In this document: positions 56,637 to 60,424 of the stretch, piece by piece | How positions within the stretch are numbered: position 1 is the first letter of the stretch | How the letters are laid out: every line of letters starts with the position of its first letter | NCBI GenBank assembly: GCA_019113175.1 | Contig: DXHY01000009.1 | Location: forward strand, 1-60,424 | Source of the DNA: Candidatus Eisenbergiella stercoravium | GTDB lineage: Bacteria > Bacillota > Clostridia > Lachnospirales > Lachnospiraceae | Direction of reading: 5' to 3' | Length of the DNA stretch: 60,424 bases | Program-made: the position numbers and the translations under genes | Notes under the pieces: generated by a model | The model's input: the letters and a program-made list of their open reading frames with translations, nothing else | Database searches by the model: none | What the model was told of the DNA's origin: nothing

Positions 56637-57705
56637 TCCGTTCCGAAGCTCCGCCCGCCTGAACAGTCTTCATGATCCATTCATACAGTTCCTTCCAGGC
56701 AGTTTCCCGGTCCGCCTCATTTACCAGCTCATGCCGGTCGTCCTCATACAGCTTCATGGACACATCCCGCATGCCGACATAAAGAAACGAATCATATACC
56801 TGGCGGACCGCTCTTCCGTAATCTCCCACCGGATCCATTTCTCCGGCGATAAAACGGACGGGAAGCTGCTTTGGCATTTCTTCCAGCCGCCTTTTATCAT
56901 GCAGTCTGTCAATCAGGGTAAACAGTGTCTGAAATCCGTTCAGGGTAAAGGTAAAGCCGCAGAGCGGATCCGCGTTATATTTGGCCACCTCTTCCGGATC
57001 CCTGGAAAGCCAGTCCATGGTGGATGCCGGATGGGAAATCCTGCGGTTATAGGCGCCAAATGCCAGCGCATTCACCAGCCCGCTTTTGTGTTTCTCTCCC
57101 TGCAGGGCAGTCAGGATACGGACCAGCCGCAGCGAGATCTTCAGCAGCTTTTCCGGCTGCATTCCGGTTCCCATGATCACGGCTCCGGCAAGGCCCTCCC
57201 CATACCTGCACAGATAATTTCTCAGGATAAAGGAGCCCATGCTGTGGCCCAGCATCAAATACGGCAGCTGCGGGCGGTCCTGCTCCGGCTGTCCTGCGTT
57301 CGCCGTCTGTCTCGATTCCTCCGTCCACTCCGCGCTCGCTGTCTGCCTCGATTCCGCCCTCTGCCCTTCGCCCGCCGTCTGCTCCCCGCAGCCGGTCCCG
57401 GTCTGCTGCCTTACACGCAGGGCATGCACATCCTCGATCAGCACATCCGGTGCATTTTCGTGGCAGAAATAGCCATAGGGATGATTTTCTCCCACACTTT
57501 TTCCATGCCCCAGATGGTCGTTCCCGGTTACCAGAATCCCCCGGTCCGCCAGATAACGGGCAAAGGGATCATACCGGTCCGCGTATTCCGCCATTCCGTG
57601 GATGAGCTGGAGAACGCAGACCGGATCTCCGTCCGGCCTCCACTCCACCGCATGAATCTGCGTCCGTCCGTCCGCGGAAGGATAATAAAACTCTCTCTTT
57701 TTCAT
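56581..57705 (-). CDS. Alpha/beta hydrolase (lysophospholipase/monoacylglycerol lipase type)
   Basis: 374 residues, ATG start. Oxyanion region VLQLIHGMAEYADRYDPFAR, nucleophile elbow GHSMGS, Asp in GEMDPVG and His in DDRHELVNE fit the serine hydrolase triad of lysophospholipases. Between strand and nucleophile is an insertion of about 35 residues made of near repeats (ESRQTASAEWTEESRQTANA). The C terminus adds a Ser/Glu tail. It follows metG by 46 bp. The substrate is probably a lipid ester; unproven. Confidence 0.85.
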   Translation of the reverse strand: MKKREFYYPSADGRTQIHAVEWRPDGDPVCVLQLIHGMAEYADRYDPFARYLADRGILVTGNDHLGHGKSVGENHPYGYFCHENAPDVLIEDVHALRVRQQTGTGCGEQTAGEGQRAESRQTASAEWTEESRQTANAGQPEQDRPQLPYLMLGHSMGSFILRNYLCRYGEGLAGAVIMGTGMQPEKLLKISLRLVRILTALQGEKHKSGLVNALAFGAYNRRISHPASTMDWLSRDPEEVAKYNADPLCGFTFTLNGFQTLFTLIDRLHDKRRLEEMPKQLPVRFIAGEMDPVGDYGRAVRQVYDSFLYVGMRDVSMKLYEDDRHELVNEADRETAWKELYEWIMKTVQAGGASERSESPERSGSGIEKEPDHQ

Positions 57706-57751
57706 GGTCTTTTTCTCTTATATCTCCGCTTTGCGGCGTCCACGGAAAAAA

Positions 57752-59767
57752 TCAGCAGATCTCCGCTCCCGCGGGCATTTCCTTTTCCGGAACCACAAGA
57801 GCCAGATTTCCATCCGCATCCTCCGCGCACAGAAGCATGCCTTCAGACAGAACACCTGCCAGCTTGGCAGGCTTTAAGTTCACCAGCACCATAACCCGCT
57901 TTCCTACCATCTCCTGCGCGGTATAATGCGCCTTGATACCGGAAACGATCTGTTTCACCTGGCTGCCGATTTTCACCTGAGAACAGAGCAGCTTTTTGGA
58001 CTTCTTCACCTCTTCGCAGGCGATGATCTCTCCCACCTGGAACTGCATTTTTGCAAAATCGTCATAGGTAATCTCCGGCTTCGCCTCGATGTCGATCACC
58101 GCATCGCTGCCGTCTTCCGCCGTTCCATTCTGCGCAGCGCCGCTTCCATCTGCGCCGTTTTCGGTCTCTGAGGCTGCCTTTCTTTCCGCGAACATGGCTT
58201 CCGCCTTTTCCACAACCTCCTTCACGTCAAGACGCGCGAACAGAATCTGCGGTTTCTCGGTTACCTTCGTGCCATTTACATAGTGGCCGAAGGTGCCGCA
58301 CTCTTCAAAGGAAGGAAGAACGGCGTTCAGCTGTCCGGCGATATTCGCGGCTGTGCCGGGCATATAGGGCTCCAGCAGAGATGCGCCGATGGTGATGGAT
58401 TCCACCAGGTTGTACAGAACGGTGGACAGGCGGTCCTTCTTCGCCTCGTCCTTTGCCAGAACCCAGGGCTCCGTCTCATCAATGTACTTGTTGCAACGCT
58501 TGAAGAGGGAGAAAATTTCCGTCATGGCATCCGCCACACGCAGATCCTCCATCTTTGCCGCCACCTTCGCATACGTTCCGGTCACCACCGCTTTCAGGTC
58601 TTCATCCACGGCCTCCGCCGCGCCCCTGTCGCAGACAACACCTCCGAAATACTTGTTGCTCATGGAAATGGTGCGGTTCACCAGATTGCCCAGGGTATTG
58701 GCCAGGTCGGAATTGATCCGGTCCGTCAGAAGCTCCCAGCTGATCACTCCGTCGTTTTCAAAGGGCATCTCATGAAGCACAAAGTAACGCACTGCATCCA
58801 CGCCGAAGAAATCCACCAGATCATCCGCATACATCACATTTCCCTTGGACTTGCTCATCTTTCCGTCGCCCTGCAGCAGCCAGGGATGGCCGAAAATCTT
58901 CTTCGGCAGAGGCTCGCCCAGCGCCATCAGGAAGATGGGCCAGTAGATCGTATGGAAACGGATGATATCCTTGCCGATCAGATGCAGGTCGGCGGGCCAC
59001 AGCTTCTTATACTGCTCGCTGCTGTTTCCGTCCGCGTCATAACCGATTCCGGTGATATAGTTGGTCAGGGCATCCAGCCATACATAAACCACATGCTTTT
59101 CATCGAAATCCACCGGGATTCCCCATTTGAAGGAGGTTCTGGACACGCACAGATCCTGCAGGCCGGGCAGCAGGAAGTTGTTCATCATCTCGTTCTTACG
59201 GGACACGGGCTGAATGAACTCCGGATGTTCATTGATATGCTGTATCAGCCTGTCCGCATACTTGCTCATCTTAAAAAAGTAAGCCTCTTCCTTCGCAGGC
59301 TTCACCTCGCGTCCGCAGTCAGGGCACTTTCCGTCCACCAGCTGGGACTGGGTCCAGAAGGATTCGCAGGGCGTGCAGTAAAGCCCTTCATAATATCCTT
59401 TATAAATATCTCCCTGATCATACAGCCGTTTGAAGATCTTCTGCACCTGCTTCACATGATCCGGATCTGTGGTCCGGATGAATTTGTCATAGGAGGTTCC
59501 CATCAGATCCCACAGGCGCTTCACCTCGCCTGCCACCTTATCCACATATTCCTGGGGAGATACGCCTGCCTCTTCGGCCTTCAGCTCGATCTTCTGTCCG
59601 TGCTCATCCGTTCCGGTCTGGAAGAACACATCATAGCCGTCCTTTCTCTTGAATCTGGCGATGCTGTCCGCCAGCACGGCCTCATAGGTGTTTCCTATGT
59701 GGGGCTTGCCCGAAGTATAGGCAATGGCCGTGGTGATATAGTATTTTCCTTTCATCTTTACACTCAT
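57752..59767 (-). CDS. metG: Methionyl-tRNA synthetase
   Basis: 671 residues, ATG start with GGAGCAAAAGAAAA upstream. HIGH-type motif in AYTSGKPHIGNTYEAV, a zinc-binding pair (YCTPCESF and CPDCGRE), DALTNYITGIG, and KMSKS in GDGKMSKSKGNVM. The C-terminal 110 residues are the tRNA-binding EMAP/Trbp111-like domain (MQFQVGEIIACEEVKKSKKL). It charges initiator and elongator tRNA-Met. Expression is controlled by the T-box leader upstream. It is followed by the hydrolase gene, probably cotranscribed. Confidence 0.96.
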   Translation of the reverse strand: MSVKMKGKYYITTAIAYTSGKPHIGNTYEAVLADSIARFKRKDGYDVFFQTGTDEHGQKIELKAEEAGVSPQEYVDKVAGEVKRLWDLMGTSYDKFIRTTDPDHVKQVQKIFKRLYDQGDIYKGYYEGLYCTPCESFWTQSQLVDGKCPDCGREVKPAKEEAYFFKMSKYADRLIQHINEHPEFIQPVSRKNEMMNNFLLPGLQDLCVSRTSFKWGIPVDFDEKHVVYVWLDALTNYITGIGYDADGNSSEQYKKLWPADLHLIGKDIIRFHTIYWPIFLMALGEPLPKKIFGHPWLLQGDGKMSKSKGNVMYADDLVDFFGVDAVRYFVLHEMPFENDGVISWELLTDRINSDLANTLGNLVNRTISMSNKYFGGVVCDRGAAEAVDEDLKAVVTGTYAKVAAKMEDLRVADAMTEIFSLFKRCNKYIDETEPWVLAKDEAKKDRLSTVLYNLVESITIGASLLEPYMPGTAANIAGQLNAVLPSFEECGTFGHYVNGTKVTEKPQILFARLDVKEVVEKAEAMFAERKAASETENGADGSGAAQNGTAEDGSDAVIDIEAKPEITYDDFAKMQFQVGEIIACEEVKKSKKLLCSQVKIGSQVKQIVSGIKAHYTAQEMVGKRVMVLVNLKPAKLAGVLSEGMLLCAEDADGNLALVVPEKEMPAGAEIC

Positions 59768-59881
59768 TTTTCTTTTGCTCCTTTCTTCTTTCCAAAAATC
59801 CCCTCAAGCCTGAAAGCCGGTTGCTCCGCGCCTCTGGCGCTCCCGCAATCGCCGGAAGCATTCGCAGTCCGGGGCTTTCAT

Positions 59882-60245
59882 AACAAAAAGCCCGCCTTCT
59901 CAATTTTAAGCTTTTGTTAAAATCAAGAAGACGGGCGTTATTCCCGTGGTACCACTTCTCTTCGCCGCAGCCTCGCGGATACGGCCTCATCAGGTACTAT
60001 ACTGTTTTCCGGAGTTTTCCTGCGCGAAACCTCTGTTTCAGGAAATCTCTCTTCACCGGATACAATACCCTGCCGCTGTAACAGGCGGCACCTGTCGCAG
60101 CCTTACCGCATAAAACGGCTCGGTGCGCTGCTCCGTAAGCCATGTTCCATCGTTTTCCGTCGGGCCTTCTCAGCCGGCGTATCCGCCATCCGGCCCTCTC
60201 TGTAGGACTTCCCGCGATGTACTCTCTTCTTCAACGCTTTTGTTT
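59882..60245 (-). promoter_or_regulatory. T-box riboswitch leader of metG
   Basis: On the minus strand the T-box core GAAGTGGTACCACGGG lies at 59943-59958, followed by a strong terminator whose arms are GCCCGTCTTCTT (59925-59936) and AGAAGGCGGGC (59889-59899), ending in TTTTTG. The antiterminator would pair the T-box with part of the terminator. The upstream 280 nt include Stem I-like sequence with ATG triplets near 60141-60149 that could serve as the Met specifier. Uncharged tRNA-Met would promote read-through into metG. Confidence 0.9.
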
Positions 60246-60249
60246 TTAC

Positions 60250-60278
60250 AGATTAACATAATAGCGGGGGATTGTCAA
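60250..60278 (-). promoter_or_regulatory. Promoter of the metG T-box transcript
   Basis: TTGACA (60273-60278) and TAATCT (60250-60255), 17 bp apart on the minus strand, just upstream of the T-box leader. The remaining sequence up to 60424 is AT-rich and shows no gene. Confidence 0.75.
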
Positions 60279-60424
60279 ACCTTACAGGATTCCCGTATGT
60301 GTCAAGTAATCGTTGGCACTTTTTCTCATTTTTTGATGCCAGTTTATTTGTCTTTTTTTCAGGCAATTCGTTTTAAACGGTGCCTCTTTATTTTTTTACT
60401 CTTTTTAACAACAGAATGCTCTTG

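Noticed and set aside
56293-57894. 533-codon plus-strand ORF
   Set aside because: Antisense to the alpha/beta hydrolase and its neighbour; the minus-strand products have catalytic motifs.
58283-59920. 545-codon plus-strand ORF
   Set aside because: Antisense to metG, which has all synthetase motifs.
1-60424. CRISPR arrays, rRNA, tRNA genes, insertion sequences, integrase
   Set aside because: No regularly spaced repeats, no RNA gene signatures, no transposase or integrase reading frame recognised in the window.

Overview
The window reads as part of a Gram-positive Clostridia chromosome, most likely a Lachnospiraceae-type gut anaerobe. This rests on Firmicutes-type features: a Bacillus-like LexA box, a BofA/DUF2508 pair, a T-box methionyl-tRNA synthetase gene, SpoVG and AbrB homologues, strong GGAGG ribosome sites and frequent TTG/GTG starts. 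The species call is inference. Almost every gene is on the minus strand.

Positions 1 to about 39,770 are accessory DNA: a large part of an integrative conjugative element (ICE). No integrase is inside the window, so the left end must lie before position 1. In transcription order (right to left) it holds: a leading block of poorly known small genes and DUF5688/DUF4314 proteins (39.7-36.2 kb); an acidic-tailed DNA-binding protein and a 1026-residue membrane-anchored coiled-coil surface protein (36.2-32.3 kb); an ArdA-like protein, a Dam-type methylase and AbrB, SpoVG and YodL regulators (32.2-27.65 kb); a complete Tad-type (type IVc) pilus assembly module without a secretin (27.57-19.95 kb); type IV secretion genes VirB2, VirB6, PrgI/VirB3 and VirB4 with an amidoligase/gamma-glutamylcyclotransferase pair and an NlpC/P60 hydrolase (19.9-11.5 kb); a second ArdA-like gene and a palindrome-rich candidate oriT (11.1-9.5 kb); a ribbon-helix-helix accessory protein and a MobL relaxase with Sel1 repeats (9.5-6.0 kb); RadC-like, TOPRIM primase-like and VirD4 genes (5.9-2.15 kb); and a secreted lethal-factor-like metalloprotease plus a decayed SOS-controlled Y-family polymerase cassette (1.8-0.2 kb).

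The right ICE end appears to sit inside the Flp pilin gene of a second, host-encoded Tad locus (39.70-44.63 kb: Flp, TadC, TadB, CpaF, CpaE). That pilin keeps its leader and the start of its hydrophobic helix, then runs into unrelated sequence. So a conjugative element carrying its own Tad machinery seems to have interrupted the pilin gene of the host's Tad machinery.

From 44.63 kb on the genes look like ordinary chromosome and seem more GC-rich: divergent BofA and DUF2508 genes; a TPR/dead-AAA protein in an operon with the glycogen branching enzyme glgB; a CdaR/PucR-type regulator; an MsmK/UgpC-type ABC ATPase; a YesL-like membrane protein; a D-lactate dehydrogenase-like enzyme; a secreted helical protein; an alpha/beta hydrolase; and metG with its T-box leader and promoter.

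The main candidate for an under-described system is the joined Tad-pilus plus type IV secretion module of the ICE. Its Tad part is bracketed by two terminator-like hairpins and includes a 27-residue membrane peptide. The neighbouring amidoligase/GGCT pair and the coiled-coil surface protein may belong to the same cell-contact apparatus. No rRNA, tRNA, CRISPR array or insertion sequence was seen.
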